From Gammaproteobacteria bacterium (GTDB taxonomy: Bacteria > Pseudomonadota > Gammaproteobacteria > Steroidobacterales > GCA-2729495): a DNA stretch of 32,115 nt. The position numbers were made by a program, and so were the translations under genes. Positions 1 through 8,064 of the stretch are shown piece by piece (positions within the stretch are counted from its first letter, which is position 1; each line of letters starts with the position of its first letter). The notes beneath the pieces are model-generated. The model was given only the letters and a program-made list of their open reading frames with translations, did not search any database and was not told the DNA's origin. The stretch is from contig SHZI01000021.1 in NCBI GenBank assembly GCA_009692345.1, positions 1 through 32,115 on the forward strand, given 5' to 3'.

Positions 1-1079
1 ATGCTCGCGAGGATAAACACCGGAACCGAGATGGGCGCGAAAGCGAAAAGCAGGACGCTCGCCACGACCATCGTCAGGCTGACGATGACGATGTTGCGGG
101 TCCCCACGGTATTGATCAGGCGGCCGGAAACCGGCGAGGCAATGGTCGCACCGACCACGCCGGGCAGCAGCAGCCAGGAGGCTGTGCTGGCTGACACGCC
201 GGTCGCCGCAATCGCCAGCGCCGGGTAAAACGTACCGGCAGACTGGATCGCACCAATTCCGGCACCGATCAGCGCCGCGATCACTACGGGACGGGACTTG
301 AAGAGGCCCGGGCGAATGATCGGATCCACCGCCCGCGTTTCTATCCGCCAGAAGACCGGAACGAGGGTCAGGGCAAGCACCAGCGCCAGCGCGACCGGCC
401 AGGAGGTCAGGCTGGTGGCAATGGCCGTGGTGTCCAGCCCGTTGAGGCCAAAGACCAGAGCAGTGAGCAGGAGGGACAGCGTCGCAATCCCGGCAACATC
501 GAGCGGCTTCCTCGCGTGGGGCGTGGTCGGGGGTAACAGGCGGAACGCGCCAGCGATCAGCACAGCGGCAATCGGCAGATTGATCAGGAACAGCCAGTGC
601 CACCCGTAGGGCAAGAGTAATCCACCCAGCACCGGACCGATGATGAAGGCCAGGCCGAACACAGTGCCCAGGGTGCCGAGTGCCGGACCCCGCTCCTTCG
701 GCGGCAGCGTGCTGCCGATGATGGCTGCCGCGATGGGGAGCACGCCGCCAGCGCCGAAACCCTGGATGGCCCGGCCCCAGTAGAGCATGGCGGGCTCAGT
801 AGCCAGCACCAGCAGCAGCGAACCCAGCCCAAACAGGCCCACGCTGACGACATAGGCCGTGCGCGGGCCGACGCGATCGGAGAATTTTGCGAGCAGCGGC
901 GTGCCGATCATCTGGCACAGGACGTAGGCGTTGAACAGTACCGAAAGCTGCCGCGTCGATATGCCGAATTCGGCCTGGATGCCGGGCAGGGCCGGCCCAA
1001 TGATTGCCAGGTCGAGGGCGCCCATGAGGACGCCGAGAAACAGCAGGGCCTGAAGCGACTTTGAAGTGTTCGGAGGCAA
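1..1079 (-). CDS. MFS drug-efflux transporter, DHA2 (EmrB/QacA-like), 3' end outside the window
   Basis: The reverse strand encodes about 359 residues of a multi-spanning inner-membrane protein and runs off the window before any stop. After a short polar N-terminus (LPPNTSKSLQ) the first helix carries LGVLMGALDLAIIGPALP, the form of helix 1 typical of the DHA2 drug:H+ antiporters. AKFSDRVGPR after helix 2 is the MFS loop 2-3 motif, and GPVLGG in helix 5 is the antiporter motif C. The likely role is proton-driven export of a drug or small metabolite; the substrate cannot be read from sequence. No ATG fits the start. A TTG at 1079 has GGGGA six bases upstream, and an in-frame TGA lies only 33-36 bases further up, so TTG is the best choice. 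It is transcribed away from the UPF0182 gene. Confidence 0.9.
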   Translation of the reverse strand, partial: MPPNTSKSLQALLFLGVLMGALDLAIIGPALPGIQAEFGISTRQLSVLFNAYVLCQMIGTPLLAKFSDRVGPRTAYVVSVGLFGLGSLLLVLATEPAMLYWGRAIQGFGAGGVLPIAAAIIGSTLPPKERGPALGTLGTVFGLAFIIGPVLGGLLLPYGWHWLFLINLPIAAVLIAGAFRLLPPTTPHARKPLDVAGIATLSLLLTALVFGLNGLDTTAIATSLTSWPVALALVLALTLVPVFWRIETRAVDPIIRPGLFKSRPVVIAALIGAGIGAIQSAGTFYPALAIAATGVSASTASWLLLPGVVGATIASPVSGRLINTVGTRNIVIVSLTMVVASVLLFAFAPISVPVFILAS

Positions 1080-1206
1080 GGTGGTTCCCCGGCAAGACGC
1101 GGTGAAGTTCGTCAGTCAGGATCAGTTGGATGCTGCCGGGCAGAAAACCGGCAAGGGCCAGCGCCCCTTCCGGGGCACGTCATAGCCGCTCATTGCCAGA
1201 CTGGTC

Positions 1207-1215
1207 ATTTTAGCA
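1207..1215 (-). promoter_or_regulatory. Candidate extended -10 promoter for the MFS gene
   Basis: On the minus strand TGC-TAAAAT forms an extended -10 element (TGn plus a 5/6 match to TATAAT) about 130 bases upstream of the MFS start. No convincing -35 box lies 16-18 bases further up, which is tolerable for an extended -10 promoter. The divergent spacer 1080-1362 shows no other clear structure. This is pattern matching only. Confidence 0.3.
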
Positions 1216-1362
1216 GTCGCAACGCGGAAGGGTGTCGCGTTCCGGTGCCGTTTATGGTTATGTGAACCTTCTCTATCAACCGACCCCGTTGCCGAGACCT
1301 TGCGCCGGCACCCGGGCGGCAAGAACTTGAGCGTTTTCCCGTTCAGTAAGGACCCCGTACCG

Positions 1363-4110
1363 ATGAATCTCCAGCAGCTCTTTGGCCTCGTTCTGATCGC
1401 CCTCTTTCTCGCGTTCCTGCTCGTGAGTTCGATGGCCGGGTTCTACGTTGACTGGCTGTGGTTTGCCGAGGTCGATTACCAGCAGATATTCCTGCGCATC
1501 CTGAGCACGAAAGTGGCGCTTGGTGCGGCAGGCCTGGCCGTCGCGTTTGCTGCGCTCTACGCGAACGTGCGGCTTATGCAGCGGTCCCTCGGGCCGCGGT
1601 CATTCACCGTCTTCGGTCCGGAAGGGGCACGCACGGTCGCGTTCGACGCAGCGAGCCTGAAACCCATATTCCTGGTCGGCAGTGCCGTGGCCGCGGGCCT
1701 GATGGGCCTTTACGCCGCCGGTCAATGGGACACCTGGCTGATGTCCCGGAACGCGGTGTCCTTTGGCAACAGCGACCCGATCCTGGGCCACGACGTCGCT
1801 TTCTACATCTTTCACATGCCGCTGCTGCACGCGCTGCTCAATTTCGCCTTCTGGACCACGCTTCTCGCCGGACTGGCTGCCGCCCTCGGGTACTTTGCCG
1901 GCCAGAATCTCCAGCTGGATCCGGTGCGGGGCATCCAGATGAGCGCCAGCGCGCGGCGCCATCTCAGTGTGCTGGCCGCGTTACTCCTGCTGTTGCTGGC
2001 TTTTCGGGCGTGGCTCGGACTGTCAGAGCTGCTGGTCTCTCCTTCCGGGATCGTTTACGGCGCCTCCTATGTTGACGTGCACGCCGGCATTCCCACGCAG
2101 TGGGCGCTGATCGTTGTCGCGTGCCTGGGGGCGGCACTGGCGCTCTGGCAGACGCGCACCCAGCGCCTCTGGCCGCTGCTGGCTGCGGTTGGCGGGTACA
2201 TCCTGGTGGGAGTGGCGGGCCAGGCCTACGGCATCGCCCTGCAGCGCCTGGTGGTAGCGCCCAACGAGCAGGTCAGTGAGGGCCCCTACATCGTCCACTC
2301 GATCGCTGCCACACGGACGGGTTTTGACCTCGACAAGGTGGAGGAGCGCCAGTTGTCGGGAGAGGCCACGCTGACGGCGGCAGACATCGAGCGCAACCGG
2401 GCCACCTTCGACAACGTGCCGTTGTGGAATGAACAGCCACTGCTGGATACCTTTGGCCAGTTGCAGGAAATCCGCACGTACTACGATTTCGCCTCGGTCG
2501 ACAACGATCGCTACGTGATCGACGGCAAGTACCGGCAGATCATGCTTTCCGCCCGGGAGATGAACTCCGCTGCCCTGCCCAGCGGCACCTGGATCAATGA
2601 ACGTCTGACCTTTACCCACGGGTACGGCCTGACTCTGGGCCCGGTGAATGAAGTGACGCCCGAAGGGCTGCCGGTGCTCTTTATCAAGGATCTGCCCCTG
2701 GCATCGTCGGTGGACCTGAAGGTTGAACAGCCCGCTATCTACTACGGCGAGCTGTCCAACGACCACGTGTTCGTGAAGACCGGCACGGCGGAGTTTGACT
2801 ACCCCAAGGGTGACGACAACGTCTTCGGCAGTTACGCGGGCAAGGGCGGTATTGCGGTGGACACCCTGCTCCGTCGCGTGCTGTTTGCCATCCGGTTCGG
2901 CTCACCGGAAGTGCTGTTCTCGCCTAACCTCATCGAGGGCAGCCGCGTGCTGATGTACCGCCGGATCGCCGAGCGCGTGCGGCGGATTGCCCCTTTTCTG
3001 ACCTACGATCCGGATCCCTACCTCGCGATCTCTGGCGGCCGCCTGGTCTGGGTGCAGGATGCCTATACCACCAGCTCACGCTACCCCTACTCCACGCCGG
3101 GCGCTGGTGGTGTGAACTACATCCGCAACTCGGTCAAGGTCACGATCGACGCCTACGACGGCACGGTCGTCTTTCACCTCGTGGATCAAGAGGATCCGCT
3201 GGCGGCCACCCTTTCCCAGGTCTTCCCTGAACTGTTTCGGCCGCTGGCCGCCATGCCTGAGGACCTGCGGGCGCGTCTGCGCTACCCCCAGGGCATCTTC
3301 GGCCTGCAGGCGGCAATGTATGCCACCTTTCACATGACCAGTCCCGATGCGCTCTACAACCGGGAAGACCAGTGGGACATTCCTTCTCTCGATGCGCAGG
3401 AAGGCGGCCAGCCGATGGCGCCCTACTACACCATCATGAAACTTCCGGGGGGTACCGACCCGGAGTTTGTCCAGATGCTGCCCTATACGCCGAAGCAGAA
3501 AGATAACCTGGCCGCCTGGCTGGTAGCCCGCAGCGATGGGGAGAACTACGGCAAGCTGATGGTCGTCCAGCTCCCCAAGCAGACGGTGATCTTCGGCCCG
3601 CGCCAGATTTCGGCGCGCATCAGTCAGGACCAGGTCATTGCGCCGCAGATCACCTTGTGGAACCAGCAGGGTTCGGAGGTCATCCAGGGCACGCTCCTGG
3701 TCATTCCGGTGGAAGAATCGCTGGTCTACATCCGGCCGCTCTATCTCCGCGCGGCCGGCGGCCGGATTCCGGAACTGAAGCGCGTGGTGGTTGCCTACCG
3801 GAATCAGATCGTGATGGAGCCAACCCTGGATATGGCGCTGGCCCGCTTGTTCCCAGGCAGCGGCACCGAGCGGCAGAAGGCACCCGCCGCTGGCAGCGTC
3901 GGTCTGGTCTCTGCAACGACTGCTGGATCCGCACCCGCCGATGCCTCAGACCGCACCGGGACAGGAGTAGGCGGCCTCGCGGAGCAGGCGCAACTCCAGT
4001 ATCAGCAGGCCATGCAGGCACAGCGTGCGGGCGACTGGGCGGTGTACGGCGAGGAAATCAGGCAACTCGGTGAAACCCTGGAACGCATCCGGAGTGAGCA
4101 ACCCAGGTAG
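1363..4110 (+). CDS. UPF0182 family (COG1615) large membrane protein
   Basis: A 915-residue protein of unknown function. The N-terminal third (about residues 1-310) contains roughly seven hydrophobic helices, beginning with LFGLVLIALFLAFLLVSSMAGFYVDWLWFAEV; the FYVDWLWFAEVDY stretch is characteristic of the family. The remainder is a large domain that should lie outside the membrane, with EGPYIVHSIAATRTGFDLDKVE and ATFDNVPLWNEQPLLDTFGQLQEIRTYY as recognisable family blocks. The C-terminus is an Ala/Gly/Thr-rich linker followed by a short helical tail (QAMQAQRAGDWAVYGEEIRQLGETL), also seen in relatives. The ATG at 1363 is preferred over an upstream TTG at 1300 because it has AAGGA ten bases upstream and directly precedes the first membrane helix. 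It converges on the DUF4198 gene with only 13 bases between, so no separate terminator is visible. The family is best known from actinobacteria and cyanobacteria. Confidence 0.93.
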   Translation: MNLQQLFGLVLIALFLAFLLVSSMAGFYVDWLWFAEVDYQQIFLRILSTKVALGAAGLAVAFAALYANVRLMQRSLGPRSFTVFGPEGARTVAFDAASLKPIFLVGSAVAAGLMGLYAAGQWDTWLMSRNAVSFGNSDPILGHDVAFYIFHMPLLHALLNFAFWTTLLAGLAAALGYFAGQNLQLDPVRGIQMSASARRHLSVLAALLLLLLAFRAWLGLSELLVSPSGIVYGASYVDVHAGIPTQWALIVVACLGAALALWQTRTQRLWPLLAAVGGYILVGVAGQAYGIALQRLVVAPNEQVSEGPYIVHSIAATRTGFDLDKVEERQLSGEATLTAADIERNRATFDNVPLWNEQPLLDTFGQLQEIRTYYDFASVDNDRYVIDGKYRQIMLSAREMNSAALPSGTWINERLTFTHGYGLTLGPVNEVTPEGLPVLFIKDLPLASSVDLKVEQPAIYYGELSNDHVFVKTGTAEFDYPKGDDNVFGSYAGKGGIAVDTLLRRVLFAIRFGSPEVLFSPNLIEGSRVLMYRRIAERVRRIAPFLTYDPDPYLAISGGRLVWVQDAYTTSSRYPYSTPGAGGVNYIRNSVKVTIDAYDGTVVFHLVDQEDPLAATLSQVFPELFRPLAAMPEDLRARLRYPQGIFGLQAAMYATFHMTSPDALYNREDQWDIPSLDAQEGGQPMAPYYTIMKLPGGTDPEFVQMLPYTPKQKDNLAAWLVARSDGENYGKLMVVQLPKQTVIFGPRQISARISQDQVIAPQITLWNQQGSEVIQGTLLVIPVEESLVYIRPLYLRAAGGRIPELKRVVVAYRNQIVMEPTLDMALARLFPGSGTERQKAPAAGSVGLVSATTAGSAPADASDRTGTGVGGLAEQAQLQYQQAMQAQRAGDWAVYGEEIRQLGETLERIRSEQPR

Positions 4111-4123
4111 CCAGCGCTTCCTG

Positions 4124-4996
4124 TCAGCGGGCCGACAAGGCGTCCCGGGCGCGAACCTCAAAGGTCAGGGAAGCCCAGAAGCTCTCCCAGTCCGCCGCCG
4201 GGTCCGTGGCCGGCACGGGGATCATGTGCACGGCCTTGACCAGCCAGCGCCCGGCACGATCGAGGGGCAGCTTGACGATACCGTCCTTCCCGGTGCGCGC
4301 CTGGAAGCGCCGGGCTGGCTGGTCGGCCGTAAAGGCTATGACCAGCACGCCCTCGACGGGTTTCCCCTGGTACCAGAGGGCAATCGGCAACCGGTCGCCC
4401 GGGACCAGCGCGTAGGGGTTGGCTCGCGGCACCAGTTCCAGTGGATAGCCCAGCGGCTGGTCGTAGCCGGACGGGTCCACGCCGGGCAGGACAGTACCGG
4501 TCAGGGCAGGACCGGCAACACTGATCAGGGACTTGGCACACCGGGAATAGTATTCCCGCCCGTTGGCCTGGGACGCCCCGCGCGCCTCGCGCAGCGCCTG
4601 AATCCGCTCCAGACCCTCGGAGCGCAGGTACTTGTTGAAGCGCTCCGCTTCGAGATCCACAAAGGATCGGGCGCTGTGATAGCCGATCAGCCTCAGGCCC
4701 GGAGACTTAAGGACGAGCGTGGCGGCCGGGTCGTCCCCGGCAAAACCCATCACGGGCTCGCGGCCCGCAGCGGAAGTGACCGAGAAAGCCAGAAACCAGT
4801 CCTTCACGTAGGGCTGGCTGGTTCCATTGAAGTCTTCGCCAACGCGCAGGCTGACGGGCACTTTGTTACCAACGGCCGTCACAAACACCGACGGCTCGAT
4901 CCAGAAGTCGTGCGCCCCAGCCGGCGTAGCCCAACCGCTCGCCAGGAAAACCAGCGCGATGCCCCGTAGCGAGATGCTAGTGAGTAGAGCTTTCAT
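4124..4996 (-). CDS. DUF4198 exported protein, possible metal-handling role
   Basis: A 290-residue secreted protein. Residues 1-28 are a signal peptide (MKALLTSISLRGIALVFLAS followed by GWATPAGA), with cleavage expected after AGA so that the mature protein starts HDFWIEPS. AHDFWIEP at the N-terminus and the PGDRLPIALWYQGKPVEGV and AGRWLVKAVHMIPV blocks near the C-terminus mark DUF4198, a beta-sandwich family often found beside cobalt/nickel or other metal uptake genes. Function is not established. The start at 4996 is the only one that gives a signal peptide. The gene is divergent from the HupE-like gene, with 39 bases between the starts, so the pair probably shares a control region. A mature N-terminal His could form a metal site, but that is inference. 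Confidence 0.88.
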   Translation of the reverse strand: MKALLTSISLRGIALVFLASGWATPAGAHDFWIEPSVFVTAVGNKVPVSLRVGEDFNGTSQPYVKDWFLAFSVTSAAGREPVMGFAGDDPAATLVLKSPGLRLIGYHSARSFVDLEAERFNKYLRSEGLERIQALREARGASQANGREYYSRCAKSLISVAGPALTGTVLPGVDPSGYDQPLGYPLELVPRANPYALVPGDRLPIALWYQGKPVEGVLVIAFTADQPARRFQARTGKDGIVKLPLDRAGRWLVKAVHMIPVPATDPAADWESFWASLTFEVRARDALSAR

Positions 4997-5035
4997 TGGG
5001 TTAGTCTCGCACAGCCCCTCGAGCGAGATGTTGCC

Positions 5036-6196
5036 GTGAGCCGACGACTGAGACCCCCCACCTCGCTGCTTACCGGGGTCCTGGCTCTGGTACTCCTCGG
5101 CGGACTCCTCGCTACGCAGGTAGCCATGGCGCACCGGCTCCGGCCAGCCATCGTCACCGTCACGTTCAATGCCGATGGCACCTACACAGCGGCACTGCAG
5201 CTGAATCTGGAGGCACTCCTGGCGGGTATCGGCCCGGAGCATGAAGACACGAGCCAGGCCCCCCAGGCGGGAACCTACAACGCGTTGCGGGAACTGCCAC
5301 CGGCGTCTTTGCAGGCCCGGTATGAGGCGTTTGCCCCGCGACTGCTTGGGGGTATCACCCTGCGCTTCGACGGCAGGCCGGTGTCTCCCGACGGGACTCA
5401 AGTCGCTATTCCGCCTGTCGGCAACACTGGCGTCGAGCGGCTGACGACAGTCACGCTCAGTGGCGCCATTCCAGCCGGGAGCAAGGCATTGACGTGGCGC
5501 TACGCACCGGAGTTTGGCGAGAGCGCGTTGCGCCTCGCGCTGCCGGACGGGACCATTGTCCGTGCCGACTGGCTGACTGCAGGAACGGAGAGCGCGCCAT
5601 TTCAGCTGGACCCGGCCCTGGTCCCTGTACGCACCAGGGCCGACGTGTTCCGCGACTACACAGTGCTTGGCTACACCCACATCCTGCCCAAGGGCCTCGA
5701 CCACATCCTGTTCGTCCTGGGCATCTTCCTGCTCTCAGTGCACTGGCGACCGCTGCTCTATCAGGTGACAGCGTTTACCATCGCCCACTCGATCACCCTG
5801 GGTCTGTCCCTGTACGGACTCATTTCGCTGCCGTCGTCGGTCGTGGAACCACTGATCGCCCTGTCCATCGTCTACGTCGCCGTGGAGAACATCCTGAGCG
5901 GCGAACTTAAACCCTGGCGGGTCTGGGTCGTGTTCGGCTTCGGCCTGCTGCACGGGCTGGGCTTTGCCGGTGTGCTCAAGGAACTGGGCTTGCCGGCCGG
6001 GGAATTCCTGCCGGCGCTGATCGCCTTCAACGTCGGGGTGGAACTCGGCCAGCTCACGGTGATCGGAGCAGCGCTGCTGACGGTTGGCTTCTGGTTCAGC
6101 CGGCGACCCTGGTACCGGAAGCGGGTGGTGATCCCGGCTTCTGCAGTGATCGCCCTGGTGGGCGCCTACTGGACGATAGCCAGAGTCCTGGGCTGA
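5036..6196 (+). CDS. HupE/UreJ-family membrane protein with periplasmic N-terminal domain
   Basis: A 386-residue protein starting at GTG. Residues 1-32 form a signal peptide or first helix ending in AMA, followed by HRLRPAIVTVTF. About 160 residues of predicted periplasmic beta-rich sequence follow. The C-terminal half has six or so membrane helices with the histidine motifs of the HupE/UreJ_2 group: YTHILPKGLDHILFVLG, AFTIAHSITLGLSL, YVAVENI and GFGLLHGLGFAGVL. Classical HupE and UreJ are nickel permeases; this two-domain subgroup is usually annotated only as HupE/UreJ family and its ion is not known. It is divergent from the DUF4198 gene and both products are exported, so they may act on the same metal. 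The end faces the GGDEF gene. Confidence 0.88.
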   Translation: MSRRLRPPTSLLTGVLALVLLGGLLATQVAMAHRLRPAIVTVTFNADGTYTAALQLNLEALLAGIGPEHEDTSQAPQAGTYNALRELPPASLQARYEAFAPRLLGGITLRFDGRPVSPDGTQVAIPPVGNTGVERLTTVTLSGAIPAGSKALTWRYAPEFGESALRLALPDGTIVRADWLTAGTESAPFQLDPALVPVRTRADVFRDYTVLGYTHILPKGLDHILFVLGIFLLSVHWRPLLYQVTAFTIAHSITLGLSLYGLISLPSSVVEPLIALSIVYVAVENILSGELKPWRVWVVFGFGLLHGLGFAGVLKELGLPAGEFLPALIAFNVGVELGQLTVIGAALLTVGFWFSRRPWYRKRVVIPASAVIALVGAYWTIARVLG

Positions 6197-6218
6197 GTCA
6201 GCCTGACGGGCTCGTCAG
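6191..6218. terminator. Overlapping inverted repeats between convergent genes
   Basis: Two hairpins overlap the two convergent stop codons: GGCTGA-G-TCAGCC at 6191-6203, which contains the HupE-like stop, and CTGACG-GGCT-CGTCAG at 6203-6218, which contains the GGDEF stop. Neither is followed by a T run, so an intrinsic terminator is only possible; they may instead protect 3' ends. Confidence 0.35.
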
Positions 6219-7177
6219 CCGACGTCAGCACTCAGGTCCTGGTCTTTTTCCCGGGCTTCCTGTCGGCCCTTGCCGCTGATCCGCGCTTCCGCCTCTGCCA
6301 GCAGCCCTGGTTCTTCACCCAGCGCTGACGGAATCTCCGAGGCCAGCGTCCAGGACACCGTGAGATAGCGGGCAAGCTGGGAACGGGGATGGTGAATCGT
6401 CAGGTCGCGGACCCGCTGGGCAATGCGTTCAGCAAACCCTGCCACCCGCTCTTCCTCCGCGCCACCGATCATCACGGCAAACCGGTCGTGTCCGACCCGG
6501 GCACAGTAGTCAGCAGCGCGCTGCAGGGAGTTCGCTATGGCATGCGCCACCTTGCGCAGGCAGGCCTCCGTGGCATGGCGCCCAAACAGATTGTGATAGC
6601 TCTCCAGTGCATCGATCCGGAAGACGATGATGCTCAGGCGCTGCTGTTCGCGGCGCGCCACCGACCAGTCGCGGAGAAGAACTTCGAGGAGTGCGTGCCG
6701 GCCGGGGATACCCGTCACGGCGTCTGTTCTTTCATCCCGCAGGCTGCGAGCCCAGACGTCAGTGGCCGTGAACACACCCGTCCCGGCCATCGAAGCCGTG
6801 GTCTTCAGGGCTCCAGGTGCCGCGGCGCGGGGCGTTGCCCTATCGCTGCCAGGAACTGCGGTCAGCAGCCAGTAACTGGCTTTGCCGGGTTGGTCATACA
6901 GCGGTGCGGGACGGAGTTCCACGGTGCCGCCCTGGGCAGTTCGCGGTCGCCAGGGATCCGCAGATGCGGGATCGAATGCGCCGTCGGCGAGGCTGTCGGT
7001 CGAGCGGCCAATCAGCTCATTGGGGTGCAGACCGAGGGCCCGGCCCGCGGCAGCGTTGGCATAGACGACCTGCCGGTCCCGGTGCTGGGCATCGATAATC
7101 AGAGCCGGCGCGGCAACCGCATCCAGAGCCTGGCGCAGCAGATGACGATTGAGCTTTTTCAATGAGTTAGAAGTCAT
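6215..7177 (-). CDS. PAS-GGDEF protein with degenerate active site
   Basis: A 320-residue soluble protein. Residues about 15-105 look like a PAS sensor domain (ALIIDAQHRDRQVVYANAAA then GLHPNELIGRS). A low-complexity linker follows, then a GGDEF fold from about 149 (RDERTDAVTGIPGRHALLEVL) to 285. The signature that should read GGDEF is GHDRF at residues 229-233 (ARVGHDRFAVMI), so the second Gly and the metal-binding Glu are both replaced; the inhibitory RxxD site is not evident either. Diguanylate cyclase activity is therefore unlikely, and a GTP-sensing or scaffold role is more plausible. The C-terminal tail is charged and probably disordered. It is monocistronic, and its start codon lies in a small inverted repeat. 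Confidence 0.87.
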   Translation of the reverse strand: MTSNSLKKLNRHLLRQALDAVAAPALIIDAQHRDRQVVYANAAAGRALGLHPNELIGRSTDSLADGAFDPASADPWRPRTAQGGTVELRPAPLYDQPGKASYWLLTAVPGSDRATPRAAAPGALKTTASMAGTGVFTATDVWARSLRDERTDAVTGIPGRHALLEVLLRDWSVARREQQRLSIIVFRIDALESYHNLFGRHATEACLRKVAHAIANSLQRAADYCARVGHDRFAVMIGGAEEERVAGFAERIAQRVRDLTIHHPRSQLARYLTVSWTLASEIPSALGEEPGLLAEAEARISGKGRQEAREKDQDLSADVG

Positions 7178-7196
7178 ATCTCAACTTTATGAGATA
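7177..7196. promoter_or_regulatory. Inverted repeat over the GGDEF gene start
   Basis: A perfect 7-base dyad, TATCTCA-N6-TGAGATA, sits immediately upstream of the GGDEF start codon and includes its first base. In the mRNA it could fold over the ribosome-binding region; in DNA it could be an operator. The region is AT-rich in a GC-rich neighbourhood. Function is inferred. Confidence 0.4.
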
Positions 7197-7201
7197 CGTC
7201 A

Positions 7202-7219
7202 CCGCGGACCCCTCCGCGG
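7202..7219. other. Perfect GC-rich stem-loop between mtip and GGDEF genes
   Basis: CCGCGGA-CCCC-TCCGCGG is a perfect 7-base-pair stem with a 4-base loop in the 133-base spacer. It lies downstream of the minus-strand salvage operon. There is no T run on either side, so a Rho-independent terminator is uncertain. Confidence 0.4.
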
Positions 7220-7283
7220 CTGCGCACCACCCGGACGTGAATCCTAGCCTTAGGGAAAGCGGGGTTCTGTGAAGGTGGTCACT

Positions 7284-7307
7284 GACCGGAGCGAAGGCCG
7301 CCCGGTC
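7284..7307 (-). terminator. Stem-loop just after the phosphorylase stop
   Basis: On the minus strand GACCGG and CCGGTC pair across a 12-base loop that can itself form GCG/CGC pairs, beginning 3 bases after the phosphorylase stop codon. It is well placed to end the exonuclease-to-phosphorylase transcript or protect its 3' end, but it lacks a U tract. A short dyad, GGTCA-C-TGACC, adjoins it at 7277-7287. Confidence 0.35.
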
Positions 7308-7310
7308 TGT

Positions 7311-8057
7311 TCAATGCGCAGCGAGCAGGCCCATGACGAGGCGCTGCACGTCGACCATCCCGGAACCCAGAGAGGCGGCAATTTCCGCATGAATGGACTC
7401 CCCACCCGGGTTGCGGCCTGCGGCCCTGTTCACCACCACGCAGCAGACGGCATAAGCGATCTTCAGTTCCCGGGCCAGTCCCGCCTCGGGCATGGCCGTC
7501 ATGCCCACCACGTCGCAGCCATCCCGTTCAAGACGGTCGATCTCAGCCCCGGTCTCCAGGCGCGGGCCCTGGGTGGCGCCATAGGTGCCGGTCGGAATCA
7601 GGTCCAGCCCAGACGCCTTGCCGGCTGCCAGCAGCCGGTCCCGCAGGGGCTGACTGAACGGCAAGGTGAAATCCACATGCTGCAGGGGGAACACGTCGTT
7701 GCCGGCGTAGGTGTGCTCGCGCCCCCAGGTGTAGTCGATAAGCTGATCAGGAATGACCAGTCGGCCGGGCGTCGCTGGCGGCGTAATGCCACCAACAGCG
7801 TTGATGCCCAGAACCTGCTCCACACCGAATTGCCGGAAGGCCCACAGGTTGGCTCGATAGTTGATCCGGTGCGGCGGAATCGTCGGGCCAGCAGGTGCGC
7901 CATGGCGGGCCAGAAACAGCACTTCCGCATTGGCAAAGCGATGCCGCTGCAGCGGAGCCGATACAGGACCCCAGGGCCCGGGTTCCAGCGCCAGCACTTC
8001 ACCGGTGCCAAAGAGCTGCGCCGTCCCCGTACCACCGATGACGCCCAGGCGAATCAT
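7311..8057 (-). CDS. S-methyl-5'-thioinosine (or thioadenosine) phosphorylase
   Basis: A 248-residue cytoplasmic nucleoside phosphorylase of the MTAP/PNP family, which splits a 5'-methylthio-nucleoside with phosphate into a base and 5-methylthioribose-1-phosphate. Family marks are LGVIGGTG at 4-11, ARHG at 50-53, HRINYRANLWA at 63-73, GTYGATQGPRLET at 157-169 and VGMTAMPEAGLAREL at 184-198. The overall pattern is that of the Pseudomonas enzyme acting on methylthioinosine rather than methylthioadenosine. The adjacent hpt, which uses hypoxanthine, supports that choice but does not prove it. ATG at 8057 starts exactly at the conserved MIRLGVIGG and has AAGG upstream; longer in-frame starts run into hpt and are not used. 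The gap to hpt is 7 bases. Confidence 0.9.
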   Translation of the reverse strand: MIRLGVIGGTGTAQLFGTGEVLALEPGPWGPVSAPLQRHRFANAEVLFLARHGAPAGPTIPPHRINYRANLWAFRQFGVEQVLGINAVGGITPPATPGRLVIPDQLIDYTWGREHTYAGNDVFPLQHVDFTLPFSQPLRDRLLAAGKASGLDLIPTGTYGATQGPRLETGAEIDRLERDGCDVVGMTAMPEAGLARELKIAYAVCCVVVNRAAGRNPGGESIHAEIAASLGSGMVDVQRLVMGLLAAH

Positions 8058-8064
8058 CGGCCCT

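Noticed and set aside
1122-1322. 66-residue minus-strand frame in the divergent spacer
   Set aside because: Starts at TTG, lacks a ribosome site and resembles no family; more likely promoter and leader DNA.
4025-4969. 314-residue plus-strand open frame
   Set aside because: It is antisense to the DUF4198 gene and overlaps the end of UPF0182; its composition (Arg, Gly, Gln) is that of a shadow frame in GC-rich DNA.
6389-7165. 258-residue plus-strand open frame
   Set aside because: Antisense to the PAS-GGDEF gene, which has clear domain motifs; no recognisable family on this strand.
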